DNA of 64,000 nucleotides from Tetracladium setigerum (Eukaryota; Ascomycota; Leotiomycetes; Helotiales), in contig PZJY01000003.1 in assembly GCA_031472005.1 (NCBI GenBank), forward strand, positions 1,736,001-1,800,000. Direction: 5' to 3'. The notes beneath the pieces were generated by a model. It saw only the letters and a list, made by a program, of their open reading frames with translations, searched no databases and had not been told where the DNA came from. The position numbers were made by a program, and so were the translations under genes. Positions 1 to 11,641 of the stretch are shown one piece after another (position 1 is the stretch's first letter; every line of letters begins with the position of its first letter).

Positions 1-3000
1 CGCAGCTTCGAGGCTCCCAATACCAACAAGCAACAGCCCGAGCGGCGAAAAATTGTTTAGATTCTGTTCCAGTGTACCATCAACTTACTTTCACAATATT
101 ACAAGGAACAATAACGAGGGTATATCAGCCCTGGATGACGTTCCCTTTTCAATCCTACCCTGAAATCAACAGCCGAAGCAGCCATCAAACTTAATATTCC
201 GATCTGCGACGTCGACGCATTAAAGCCAAAGGGGAACGAGCGATGAACCGGTCCAGGAGGCCTTTTTGAGGCTTTCTCAACATGCACAAGGAACGAGGGG
301 GTTAGGTTACAGACCTAGTCCCAGGACCCAATTGGGACTTCGAGACGTCTTATCCAACACCAGGAACAACAAAACTGTCAAGAAGCAAAACATCAGGTTC
401 CTTTCAGATCAGTCAGCTTTTCCAGTATGTTATGCATCGATTTTTTGCGTGACAGTAGCTGAGATCGTTGCGTTTACAATGATACCGTTAATGCTCCCCC
501 AACGCAGTTATGATATAGTTTCGCTCCCGAATATACCCCCTTCACCAAAAAATAAGGGTCCAATGCTAAGGTCGCTATGAGGTGCCAGGCGCGTTCCCCC
601 CGTTGCGCTGGTCCGCTGGTGCAGAAGCGAAGCGCTTTGACCAGTTTTTGGAACTCCATACCACCTTCACGCCACGGAGATACCTCCGTTTTGCTAGGCG
701 AAGAGAAATTAGATTGAATGACATTATTGTGCTTCTTGCGGCGTAGAGATTGCGTTCTGTATATAATCGAGACATAATGTTTTGGATGGGTGAGGTGGGA
801 GTGAGTGAGGTTCTTTACTTAGGTACGTCTTCGGTGATGGATTTTGGATTTTCATGCGCAATGTAAACAAACACCTCATGTGAGAAGACATTGAAGACTT
901 GCGAAAAGGAAATGGGAAGATATTGGGTAGATTTCTACTAGTCTAGAGTACTTCTCTGTCCTTTAGAGACGTTTACTGTAAGAAGTTGGAAAGATGTGAG
1001 TTTCGATGAGGCAAATGTCATTCCGCTCCTGGTACTTTGTACCTGCTGCTACGTATTCCAAACATAGGTCTCAAGAAATGATGGAAGTTGCTATGATTTA
1101 CTCAACGCATTGTTCTGATAGATAGAGTGGAATTTTCTGCTAAAGATCTTGGGCTTACCCTGGCCTACCTTTCTTGCTCCAAGACAGCATAATCCTTTTA
1201 TGTACCCAGTTTAGACAGGAATGCGGCTTTTTCGGTTCGAAAAAATGATGAAATACTTCTACAACTGTCCTTTAATTGTAGCTTGTAGTTTGGGAAGAAA
1301 GCGCTTCCATTCTCAGGATATCGTCCATGGCATATCCGCCATTGTGTAAGGACCGACGAGACTGATAATGCATCCCGACCGATTCAATGTAACCGAGTCT
1401 TGAGACCCAAAACTCAAATCGCCTTAAGGTGAGCAGATACAATATCAAACCGTTTGAAAATCTCCCCCTTGGTTCAATACTTCCCCATCGCACCAATTAA
1501 CGTGTCCAACGTTCCGGATTTTTCTCCCAGCCAAGCCTGCTGTCCACACCCCGCCGCTGCAAGCCATTTATTTTCCTCCCTGCCTGTTGCCTTGCCCGCA
1601 TGCCGCAATGTACTGTACTGTACCGCAAGGCCAAATTCTCCGCAGCCACAATTCGCTCACGAACATATGGGCCCTGAACATTTCTGGTCTGCGGGTTGGA
1701 TAACGGGCTTTCTCGGTCCAACGAAAATCCCATGTTCCCGTATGTATCATGCATATGCAGAAAAAAAGCTTCATTTGGCGCGCGGCAAATATGTTGATTG
1801 GTATGAAGGGCTCGTTGAAATTGGGAGGCAGTAATTTGGAACATTTGTTGAGATGTTGAATTGTTTATTTTGACGTTTGGATTGTGGGATAAATTGCTTG
1901 GTTGGGTCTTTTGAACCTCTTCCGCTTTCTTTCCACTTCACTTTAGCTGAATGACCAAGGCAATGATTGTGCCAAGGAAGCAATGGGCAATTAAGTGAAC
2001 TGTCGCTTCAGTCAGCCTGAGAGAGTCTTGTTGAATTGGGTGGGGTGGCATATGGTGGTCCTGGGTCGGGGGAAGAAGTACCTGGCTCTCGCAGCCAATA
2101 TCTTGCTATCCGTTCTCGTCAATTGTGGTATGAGCAGGGAAACGGTCTCGTACAGAGTACAAGCATTCACGTCAGCGATTGCCGTGACAGTCATACGTGC
2201 GACCGATAAGGAATCGTTCAGCTCGTTCTCCAAGTTCCTGGGGATGTCCAGAGGTGTCTTCTATTCAAACATACGGCAAGGTCAGTAAGTCCATACCAGG
2301 GCTAGAGGATGGAAAGATACACTAACTGACATGATGAAAACATGTCTGATTTAGCTCTATTGGAAGTCCCCAAAAGCTGCATTGTTCTCTTTGCAACATC
2401 CAGGTCACCACAGGCGCGACTTGCTTCTTTAACAACCCATCTGCCCTCGTTCGAGTGACTTTATCTCTCTGTCTGGTCAGCATGGAATGTCGACACTGCA
2501 ATAGTTCGCGGACGCAATACCGCAAAGTCAACATCGACACGTTCATGTAATCATGTTTCCCCGTTCCTGTGTTCCCTTGTTCCTTTGGTCGTTTCGTTCG
2601 TCATCATTGTTGTCCGTCCTATCTTCAAGACTTCGAGGCCAGTCGTTGGATTGCAAGTGCAATCCCCACCTTTGCTTCTCAGGTGTTTGGATAGCAGTAG
2701 GATCTGGGACTTTTGACCAACCACTGGATGGCACAACCACATTTTCCACTATGATCAATTCGTTATTCCAGTGGACAGGGAAATGTTGCAAAACAGAGAG
2801 AAAAGTATTTTCCCGCCCGAAAGAACCTCCCTTTTTTGGTGTTTTCACTCTTCGACGAGCTTGTGGATGTCCTGTCGGAGAGCCACCAATAAGTTTTTGC
2901 TGGTTAGTTTTGGAACGGCCTACCAAGCTCTTTCTAGGAGAACCATACGCACCCAACACTCAAAATACAAAGACTTAGTTGTTCTGGAACTGATGTTGTC

Positions 3001-5320
3001 TTTGGTTGGGTTGGTAAGGTGTTGTCCGTCACCTGTACTGGATTTCTCTTCGTTGTGACTTTCCACAACCGGAACAGAGGTTTGTACAGATCGTTTGACA
3101 CTCACCGGCAAGAGTAGACCAGGATTGAGCAATCTTGTTTATGAATTTGTGAATTACTCTTAACTTTTGTTTACTTTGTGACGTTGAATTGCTTGAGGGC
3201 AGTATCTGCGCAGTAATGGTGCCGAGAGGCTAATAAAGCCTCCGTCAACATCGTTCGTCATATTTTGCTTGGATGGAGACTTGTATTTTTTCGCCATGAA
3301 TTTCTATGACCAATAAAAAAAGACAATTGCTATCAGAACTCAGGATTGGATACTCGCAGTCCGTGCGATTGTGTCTGTTGCATCTTGTTGATGAACAGTA
3401 CCACGGACCCGAGTTTCTTTTCCACCACCCCAAGCTCCAAGCTCCACATAGTGTCAAAGTAATGGCCTGAGAATTTATTCGCGTCTCGCGCCGCGCGCGT
3501 CTCAAACTCTTAGCGAACAAAGGTGCAAAAACCAGGTTTTATGTGATGAGTTCCTTGCAATTTGATTTGATCTGGTTTGTGTAGGTTTGGGGGATGCTGT
3601 CTGCGTGTGATCGTCACATCCTGCAATTTCGAGTTCGACAGACGACCATTCGCTCACCGCTACGAAACAACCGAAGCAAATAAGAGACTCCTCATCCCGA
3701 CTCCCGGGTGACTGCCCAGGCAGATGGCTTCCAACGGCTTTTTCGTTCTGGTGGCTGTTGGTTCAGCCTTCAGCTGGAATACGCTCCGGCAGATGGATGT
3801 GTTGGGAAATCAATCTTTCGCTCCGCGATCTCTCTCTTTGGATTGCCGGCGCCAGTCCCAAGGAATCCCAAAAGCAACAACGCTCGTGTTGTCAGAGCGC
3901 TCCGAAAAGCCCGAGATCTTCTCGTGGTACCCCGGTCTTGACCTTATCGTGGCACTCCTTCACCTTGGAATGATCAAGGGTGTATAATCAAGGAGAGAAT
4001 CAACATGGGACACACCCGATAGCAACACACACTCAATCTTGATCTTGTTGGAAGCTAAAGGTTGAACGTCTCCGAACCAATCCTGTACCCTCGTTGTCGG
4101 CAAATCCTCCTTCAACAAAAGGCATATATCCCCATCCCAGCTTAAAATTGAGGTGTTTTCGCTTTCTTCCGAGTTTCAGATCTACTTTACCTTCTTCCTG
4201 GTAAGTAACATCGCAAGATCCCAAACCTTATTATGTGAGTCTAATGTTCTTGGACTTGGAATTTGTATTTTTCTACCATCCCAAGCAATTTAGCTCGGTC
4301 AGCTGTGATCAAGGCGAGCGTGGCCCAGCAGTGGCTGCCAACTTTTTTCGAATGGGATACTCCTCCAGTACGTACCGTACGAACTACGAAGTACCAGACC
4401 GGAATTGGCGGCCGCGAGACAAGATCATGGATGGATTGTTTCTTCTTCTTCTTTCAATCTTCCTAGTCCGAAAGGCAATTTAGGCGGGTGGAGAAGCCGC
4501 CAATTAATCCTCAGTTGTGAGGATCGACCCAATGACAGCAGCAAAGTCAATGAATAACGCGGTCTCTACCCACTATCCCGGTTAGATGGATACCACCCCT
4601 GACGCCTGATACAGAGAGCATTTGGCTCTTCAGCTTTTGGACCACAATATTGACGTAGGCGTCAGTCCAGACTCCAGAAACACATAGGGCATGAATGCTT
4701 TTTCTATCATTCTTTTCATGTCTCGGAGAAGTTCGTCGTTGTGGAAAAGCCACTGCGCTTGTTACGCTTCTAGCGGGAATTGAAGCAGCTTCTTCTGGCT
4801 TCTCTGCTTCGTTTTGGCAAAGCCACCCCGCACTCTCCTTTCGAAGCCAGACTTTGTCCAGACTCTGCCCTGCAAGGTACGTGACTTGCAATATCCTTGG
4901 TCAATGTTGTCGCCTCTCGCTCGGCGCATGCCGCATGCAAACAAGCGGGTTTTCCCATATGGTAAGTTACTACCGTAACTAGCGGTACCATACCGACAAC
5001 ACGGTATTCTAGTTGGCCCCACTTACTATCCATCGTTCCTTCAAAAGTGGTCACGGTGCCCTGTCCTTCGCTCCCTCCCTTCACCTCAACCCTCCATAAG
5101 AACGTCCTCGGCCAGCTGTCAATGCGTTGTTGTTTGTCCTACACCCCCCCCCCCCTCCGTATCATACCCGAACACCAACAATGCCTATTCGTTGCTGACT
5201 AGTCGTACCACTTGAAAATTACTACATAAATCTGCTTCTCATTCATTGCGAGCTTTTGACTTACTTCCAATCCTCCTCACTGGTTGCCACATCCGTCCGT
5301 TTTACAAGCCATATATTCCA
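1..5320. other. Gene-poor stretch, no supported gene
   Basis: The open frames here are short (at most about 140 codons), overlap on both strands and show no domain, signal peptide or spliceable continuation. I see no transposase or reverse-transcriptase remnant. A run of 12 C lies at 5144-5155, about 165 bases upstream of the hydrolase start, in its likely promoter or 5' leader. Confidence 0.5.
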
Positions 5321-6561
5321 ATGGATACTCCAGCTTTCAACATCCCCACTCGCCCTCAACCTCTGCCAATCTTCAAAACATGTGTCTTCAAGACCGTCAC
5401 CAGCACGAACACAAATATTCATATCGATATCTACGTCCCTTCTGCTCCATGCGCGGATGATCTGGCACCCATAGCACTCTTCATCCACGGGGGAGGCTGG
5501 ACAGGTAGCAATCGATCCGACTATTCTCGTCCACTATTCCAATGTTTTTTGGACCTCGGCTTCGTGGTAGCCAGTATGGACTACCGCTTGATACCCGAGA
5601 GTTCCCACCTGGAACAATTGGAAGATGTGAAGGATGTAGAGCCTTGGCTGCGAAATGAACTACCTCCCATACTCGGTCCCGAAAGGGGAGAGAGGAAGAT
5701 TGTGGTAATCGGCGCAAGTGCTGGAGCACAGTTGGCTTTACTTGTCGTATGTCCCAACCTATCTCCTCCTCTTTTCTTGCAACTGACATGTATTTTGCAG
5801 CCAAAACTATGGGAACAAGCGCCTTCTGCCCTTCTCATCCTCTATGCGCCAACCAACATGCATTCGCTACCGTATAGTGGTCGTGGACGATTAAGTGCTC
5901 TGACCATTCCTCCTGCTTCTCACGGATTGCTGTTTGAAGCAACAGACTATGAAAGCCCCCCGAGTGAGAAGGCTATTGCAAAATGTGCGTTAGATTATCT
6001 ATCACCAAGAGTGGTGATGAGTACCCATGTTTTCAGAGAAGAGATTGTCACCGAACTCTTACTCAAGGGATTGAAAGAGAATGGAGAGAATGGATCAGGG
6101 GAACCAGAAGAGTTGAAGTTACCCGAACGCGGGTCTGTCCCAGTTGACGAAGTTGACGAAATCAGTGAGTCATTTCCTCCTATTATAGACATACTTCAAC
6201 TACGACAATCTCCCTGTTCCTATCTAGTGCACAAGTATATCTACAGCACTAACCCCTTTTCAGGCCCACTTCATGTCCTCCTCTCTCGCCCCATTCTCCT
6301 GACCACCCCGAGAAATTCAAGTTCACTCATCCACCAACCTACCTCGTAACAGGCACCTCGGATGAAATGTTCTCGCCAGCCTCCCACACAATCCCCTATT
6401 ACGACGAACTGCTCCGTCAAAATGTGCCCGCAGAGGTACGACTCGTACCTGGCGCTGGCCATGCCTTCGATATCTGGGCCGAGATTGGAAGTCCAATCGC
6501 GGAAGAGGTAGTTCGACCTGCTGTTGGCTGGGTAGCTGGAGTTATTGGCTGGGTTTGTTAG
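5321..6561 (+). CDS. alpha/beta hydrolase (esterase/formamidase-like), two apparent frame breaks
   Basis: A soluble alpha/beta-hydrolase fold enzyme of the carboxylesterase/kynurenine-formamidase type; the substrate cannot be read from the sequence. The oxyanion-hole motif HGGGW, the nucleophile elbow GASAGA and a C-terminal GAGHAFD that supplies the histidine are all visible. I chose ATG 5321 (MDTPAFN) because the upstream in-frame ATG at 5246 adds only an unremarkable leader. Exon 1 ends at 5746; intron 5747-5800 has GTATGT, a CTGAC branch point and a TTTGCAG acceptor. A second intron starts at 6165 (GTGAGT) and ends at either 6226 or 6264. After it, good protein is spread over three frames: HKYIYSTNPF, then AHFMSSSLAPFS, then DHPEKFKFTHPPTYLVTGTSDEMF. 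That implies two one-base gains, near the T run at about 6258-6261 and near 6300. The catalytic histidine lies beyond both breaks. No signal peptide. The family call is firm, the substrate is not. Confidence 0.75.
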
Positions 6562-9292
6562 TTATCAGCGCTTCGTTCTGTGTCTGTGTTCTGTGTGTGA
6601 GTCTTGTGTGTGGATGGGGCGAACATTCTTCAGCTCGGATGGAACGTCGAGGCAAATTCCCCCCTTATCTCTTCTTCTTACTGCACACGATTCGAAGTAT
6701 CCAATAAGACCATAGAGTTTTAAGAAGCCCACGAGGAGGCTGGGATAGGCATTATTGCACGTTCTTCAGTTTGGGCAAGCGTGCTGCTGTGTAGCCCATG
6801 GACGAACCGTTTGGTGCTTGTCCTGCTTGAGATTTCCTGACAGCAGCGCCCACGTGAAGTTCTGCGATTCTGCAGTACCACACGCCTAACGAGACTGAGA
6901 AGGTCTAACAAGCGAAGATCCTCAATGCCATGAACGATTGGACGTCCTTGCATTAGCACAGGCACAACGTCCCCATCCCTGTTCACCCAGTCTCGTTGTC
7001 GTGGCCGATGCGTTTTGGTTTAGAAGGGAAAGCTGGCAGGGCTATTGCTGGGATTCAAATGCATATTATCATGCTGTTATGTACTGTAGTAGGTAGATTA
7101 CTCCTTAGAAACGCGATACGGATATATAGATAGAACAAAGAATAGCTCACGCGTATCGCTCACACAACATTTTTTCCAACAATTTTCTTCCATTGGCATT
7201 GATCCTACTGGATACCACTCTGTGCTACCTCCTCGTTCAACCCAAAATAATCATTTTCACTTCGGACCTACCTCCTTATCCTATCCCATCACACCAGCAC
7301 TGCTTTCAAATTTCAGTTCCCCTGCAATCTTTCTGAAAGCGGAAAAGCAAACATCATCGGCAATGCGCGCGCAAAGCGATTCAATAATATTTGCTATGAT
7401 ATTATAATATCATCACCAGCTTGCCCTCGCATCCAGTACGACATGTACCCCAAAAACAATAGGTTGAGAAGATAAAAGCATTAAAAGAATCTAGAACTTA
7501 AAAGTAAATATATATGCATGACATGGATGTTCGGCAGAAGATCTGAAAAATCGTTTGGAAAAGAAAACAAAAAAACTAAACTAAACTTATAGAGATTAGA
7601 GTTTCTCGTTAGATGTAGATCGATCTCCCAGATGTCGGTATGCGGTTACTGGGGTCCTTCACGATCGGGAAGTGACTGGTCACATTTCACATTTTTGGAT
7701 TCCTTTTTGTCGTTTTTCGCCCCCCTTCTTGTGTCCTGTATAGTTCTTGGCTGTTAAATCGCAAGATGGACTACTGCGGATTAGACCCGCTTGTGCTTGT
7801 TCACTGGTAGACCGAGGTGGGGACTATGCTGGGCTCTGTTGAATGATGAGATGGCTACTCAGTACTGTATGTGCCGCAATGTGCGCCCTCCTTTTCCTTT
7901 TTTTTCTTTTTTTTTGGTTGTGGTTGTGTATGTGCGATCCTTGTTACTGGAAGGTCTGGGTGAGACATGGTAGTCTTGGTCGTGGTACGGAGTACTGTAG
8001 TGGTGGTGTGGACGAGTTCTGGGGTTACACAACCACGGTTTTCCCTTGTGCCTGTCTGTGTGTGTGTGTGTGTGTGTTCCCATGCTGTCCTGATGCTCGC
8101 ATTAATGCGATAGGATGGCATCTGCAACGGAAAGTGTACCGCTTTACTCCGTAGTAAGAGTAAGAGCCCTACTGTACCTCAGGTAGGTGTGTGCTTGACG
8201 CCGTGTGAAGAAAATCGCCGGGAAATTCTCGCCGTTGCAGATTTTTTATGCAACAATTTATTGTCAAGGTAAATAATGGTGGTTATTGTGTGGGAGGTAT
8301 GTAATAGATTTGTTAGACTGAACTCCCTTCTCCTCCGTTTTACTTCCTTCGATTCGTGAAGAAATGGGGAAAGATAGATATCGCGATTGATTTCAAATGC
8401 TCAGTAATCAGCTACCGGTAGTATGGGAGATTCAGCTGAGGTATGTCAAAGCTTTTTCTTTTTCTAAGGCATGTAATTAGGCGGCGGACAAAAACGTGGT
8501 TTCTTCGAAATACTTTTTGACTTGGTATCTGCCCAACAAAAAAGCGGTGATGCTGTTGAGCGAAGGACGAGGCGGTAGTTGCATATGGGCATCAATCATC
8601 AGCCGAAGCAAGAATTTCTTCATGACCGATCTCGTCAAATTGATACTGCATGGGAATTCAGGAGAGGACGTTAATTTAGGAAGACCGGAACAAAGAAGCC
8701 AGAGGCATCCAGAAGGATCGAGAAGAAGCCACAGAAAGGCAAAAGAAGCCACAAACAGCCAGGAGAAGTCAGGAGATTGCTTCCAGAAGCTTTCATTCTT
8801 CTCAGCCAGCTGGCGAGAAAATCTCGCGCAATGTTTAGAAATTTGGATGACTGTTTGGCAGAGTTGTATTACGTTGGTGAGACGAAATTTCAATAGCAAG
8901 GGAATATATATCATGATCAAGTGAGCAATAAACGATGAAGGACTGAGGATTGAGTTGATGTTGGAAGTAGGGTAAGGGGAAAGATTTCTTTTTACACTCA
9001 TGGACAGAGCGATTGCATCATGAGTGTGAGGAAGGGCCGACGAGATTAAGTTCCCTGAAGACGCAGAGGTCATATATGTAAAAAATAATCAATTTCCAAT
9101 GCATAGAGCGAGGTTTACAATTTTGCGCGCATGATGAGAACGTGAACAAAACACATGTCGATGAAAGTTGTAGTGGCCAACGAGAAAGACAAAACAGACG
9201 CTCGAGAAATAGCGACATCGACATCGACATCAACATTCAAATCTAGAAGAAAAAAACACGAAATGAGGAACTACAACTTTCCATCCGGACAA
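6562..9292. other. Intergenic stretch with simple repeats, no supported gene
   Basis: No frame here has recognisable protein features. A 198-codon minus-strand frame (8477-9073) overlaps an open plus-strand frame and seems to arise from purine-rich AGAAGCCACA-like repetition near 8695-8770. The stretch holds a (TG)n microsatellite and two copies of the 9-mer TACGGAGTA (7986-7994 direct, 8145-8153 reversed). Confidence 0.5.
8057..8077. repeat. (TG)n microsatellite
   Basis: About ten uninterrupted TG units followed by TTCC, in non-coding DNA. Confidence 0.9.
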
Positions 9293-11641
9293 CTACCTCT
9301 CGTCAAACCGAACACCTCCCTCAGCCTTCAACCCCTCCTTCCTCACCTTCCCCGTCTCTGTCCTCTCTATCCCTTTCACAAATTGCACCACACTCGGTAC
9401 CTGAAACCTTGCCAACTCAACTTTAGCCCACTCCCACAGCCCCTTTTCACTCAACCCACTTCCAATCCGCTTCATAACGACAACCTTAACATCCTCTTCG
9501 GTACCCTGTCCAAGCAAACTCGGAACCCCAAAGGCAGCCACAGAAACCACATCTTCGTGTCTCAACAGCTCTTCCTCGACCTCAAAGGCATTGACACTCT
9601 CGCCTCGTCGACGAATGATATCTTTGATCCTGCCGTGGAAGAAGACATTGCCCAGAGCGTCAATACGGGCAATATCGCCTGTATGAAGCCATAAGTTTCG
9701 AGTGGCAAGGGCGGTGGCTGAGTGAGCATTGAAGTAGCCATTGAAGAAGGCGTTTGGCGTAGCACTTCGCAAGAGGACATGACCGGGTTTGTTCACTGGC
9801 AAGGCAACATCATTCTCATCTGCAATGCGGAGATCATATCCAGGCATAACCACACCACAAGAGCCTGCAACTCTGGGGCCGGTTTGGATGATAGGTAGTC
9901 CGCATTCTACACTTCCGTAGAGTTCTTTGATAGGGTGGCCGAAGCGAGATTCGTAGGATGATGCCCAAGCTGGAACAGGTACGCCCCAAGCTAAGCGAAT
10001 ACTGTGGGAATTGTCAAGAGAAGAGGGTGGCTGTTTGTAGGTGAGGGCGAGGGTTGCACCCATGAAATCGTAGATTGTGGCCTTGAAAGCGTGAATTTCG
10101 GACCAGAATTTTGACGCGCTGTATCTCAAAGAGAAAGCTGCAGTACCGGTTGTTAAGAGAGCAGGTATAGCTGTTAAAGCTGTGGCATCGACGTGAAAGA
10201 GTGGAAAGGGGCAGAAGAGGACATCTGCGGAGGTTATTCCGAAGGCGGTTATGAGGGCATTTGCGGCGTGAATGAAGTAACCATGTGTGAGTATGCATGG
10301 TTTAGAGCGACCTGTGGTGCCAGATGTGAAGAGATAGGCAGATACCGCAGATGGTGTGGTAGTGACATGCTCTGTAACGGCAGGGCTGGAGGCAGATAAC
10401 TTCGAGAGATCAAGCGAACGAGAGGCACCATTACATATCAGTCGATCCGGCGGAATGATGGCCATTCTCTCGAAGTTGTAGTACAGCTCGGAATCGACAA
10501 TAGCAAGACTTGCTTCCGCAGCCTCGACGACATTTCGAAGAGTGATCGACTTCAGTTCAGGATTTATTGGAACCCATACTGCGCCGAGTCTGTTTGCTGC
10601 GAACCATGTTGTCACCATTTCGACGCTGTTCTTCATCTGGACCAACACTTTATCTCCTGGTTTGATACCCAAAGTTCGAAGCCCGCCAGCAAGATTCCCA
10701 ACCATCTCGTCAAATTCTGCAAAAGAGACATCCCCAGTTCGAAATCGGAGAAACGTTCGAGTAGGAGAGTTTAAGAGCGCTTGTCTGAGAGCTGTATTTA
10801 GATCTTGTGGTGGTGTGCTGACAGCCTTCTTCTTTCTTCTCTCTGCAAAGTCAGAAAACGCCTTCTTAGCCGTGACTTGGGAAAAGCAGTGTTTGGCAGT
10901 GGCCACTTCCTCAACCAAAACAGCTTCCTGATTGGGAAAGCAAGCACGCTCGAGTGACGACTTTGATGCCGAAGATGAGACCGAAGGGAGAGCTGCCAAT
11001 TGATATGCAAGTTCCAAAGCTCGCTGCTTAGGATCTTTGTGGATCTCTGTAAGAAGTCCGATCCGCAAGCTCTCTTCAGCATCGACCATTCGACCCGTCA
11101 GCAATAGTTCTTTGGCTTTCAGAAGGCCGACGAGAGGGACTAGTCGTAGACTGATGCCACCCGTAACCGCATGTCCGATATTCGCTTCCGGAAACTGAAA
11201 CTTAGCATCTGGTCCACCCACGACAAAATCCGCAGCAAGAGCAATTTCAGCACCTCCTCCAATGGCGAAACCATGAACAGCCGCGATGATTATTGCTGGC
11301 GAAGAAGACGCGAGTCGAGTAAGATCTTGGAGCTTTTCGAGTGAGGCCCCTAATTCTTCTAAGGATCCGGTTTCTGGTGCCAAGGTCTGTTTGAGATCTT
11401 CTCCAGAACAGAATGCACGAGGTCCAGCTCCCTCGAGAATGATAACACGAGTGTTAGAATTCACCTGGAGTGCTTGACAGAGTGCGTTCAGTAGACCGAC
11501 ATCAATGGCATTGAGGGATTCGGGTCGGTTAAGTGTGAGTTTAACAATGTTCGGGGAGACATGGCTGACAACCAATGTCTTTGAGATCATTTTGGCGGAC
11601 GATAGCAGGAAGTGTGTTGGTACAATCGTAGGTAGTCTCAA
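9293..11641 (-). CDS. Crotonase / CaiC-like acyl-CoA ligase fusion protein
   Basis: A 782-residue intronless protein joining two enzymes of CoA metabolism. Residues about 20-270 are an enoyl-CoA hydratase/isomerase (crotonase): NRPESLNAID, the oxyanion-hole segment FCSGEDL (77-83), GGGAEIALAAD with Glu132, and FPEANIG with Glu152. Both glutamates match the usual hydratase pair. Residues about 285-782 are an ANL-superfamily ligase that makes an acyl-AMP and then an acyl-CoA: P-loop YLFTSGTTGRSKP (436-448), GSVEC (576-580), LHTGD (652-656), GRIKDIIRRRGE (670-681) and the C-terminal lysine in TETGKVRK (Lys765). The segment YSASKFWSEI...QPP resembles bacterial CaiC (carnitine/crotonobetaine-CoA ligase), whose operon partner CaiD is a crotonase. 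The first 17 residues are basic and hydrophobic and could be a mitochondrial presequence; Met18 (11590) would give a cytosolic form. No C-terminal SKL. The next gene upstream on this strand is the Zn2Cys6 regulator. Substrate is inferred only. Confidence 0.9.
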   Translation of the reverse strand: MRLPTIVPTHFLLSSAKMISKTLVVSHVSPNIVKLTLNRPESLNAIDVGLLNALCQALQVNSNTRVIILEGAGPRAFCSGEDLKQTLAPETGSLEELGASLEKLQDLTRLASSSPAIIIAAVHGFAIGGGAEIALAADFVVGGPDAKFQFPEANIGHAVTGGISLRLVPLVGLLKAKELLLTGRMVDAEESLRIGLLTEIHKDPKQRALELAYQLAALPSVSSSASKSSLERACFPNQEAVLVEEVATAKHCFSQVTAKKAFSDFAERRKKKAVSTPPQDLNTALRQALLNSPTRTFLRFRTGDVSFAEFDEMVGNLAGGLRTLGIKPGDKVLVQMKNSVEMVTTWFAANRLGAVWVPINPELKSITLRNVVEAAEASLAIVDSELYYNFERMAIIPPDRLICNGASRSLDLSKLSASSPAVTEHVTTTPSAVSAYLFTSGTTGRSKPCILTHGYFIHAANALITAFGITSADVLFCPFPLFHVDATALTAIPALLTTGTAAFSLRYSASKFWSEIHAFKATIYDFMGATLALTYKQPPSSLDNSHSIRLAWGVPVPAWASSYESRFGHPIKELYGSVECGLPIIQTGPRVAGSCGVVMPGYDLRIADENDVALPVNKPGHVLLRSATPNAFFNGYFNAHSATALATRNLWLHTGDIARIDALGNVFFHGRIKDIIRRRGESVNAFEVEEELLRHEDVVSVAAFGVPSLLGQGTEEDVKVVVMKRIGSGLSEKGLWEWAKVELARFQVPSVVQFVKGIERTETGKVRKEGLKAEGGVRFDER

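Noticed and set aside
2543..2978. Open frames of about 140 codons on both strands
   Set aside because: Equal openness on opposite strands, no motif, no splice partners and unlike-protein composition.
8057..8077. (TG)n tract as a regulatory or telomere-like element
   Set aside because: It is an ordinary dinucleotide microsatellite with no gene context.
8477..9073. 198-codon minus-strand frame
   Set aside because: Overlaps a 142-codon plus frame and is kept open by purine-rich repetition; no domain or signal.
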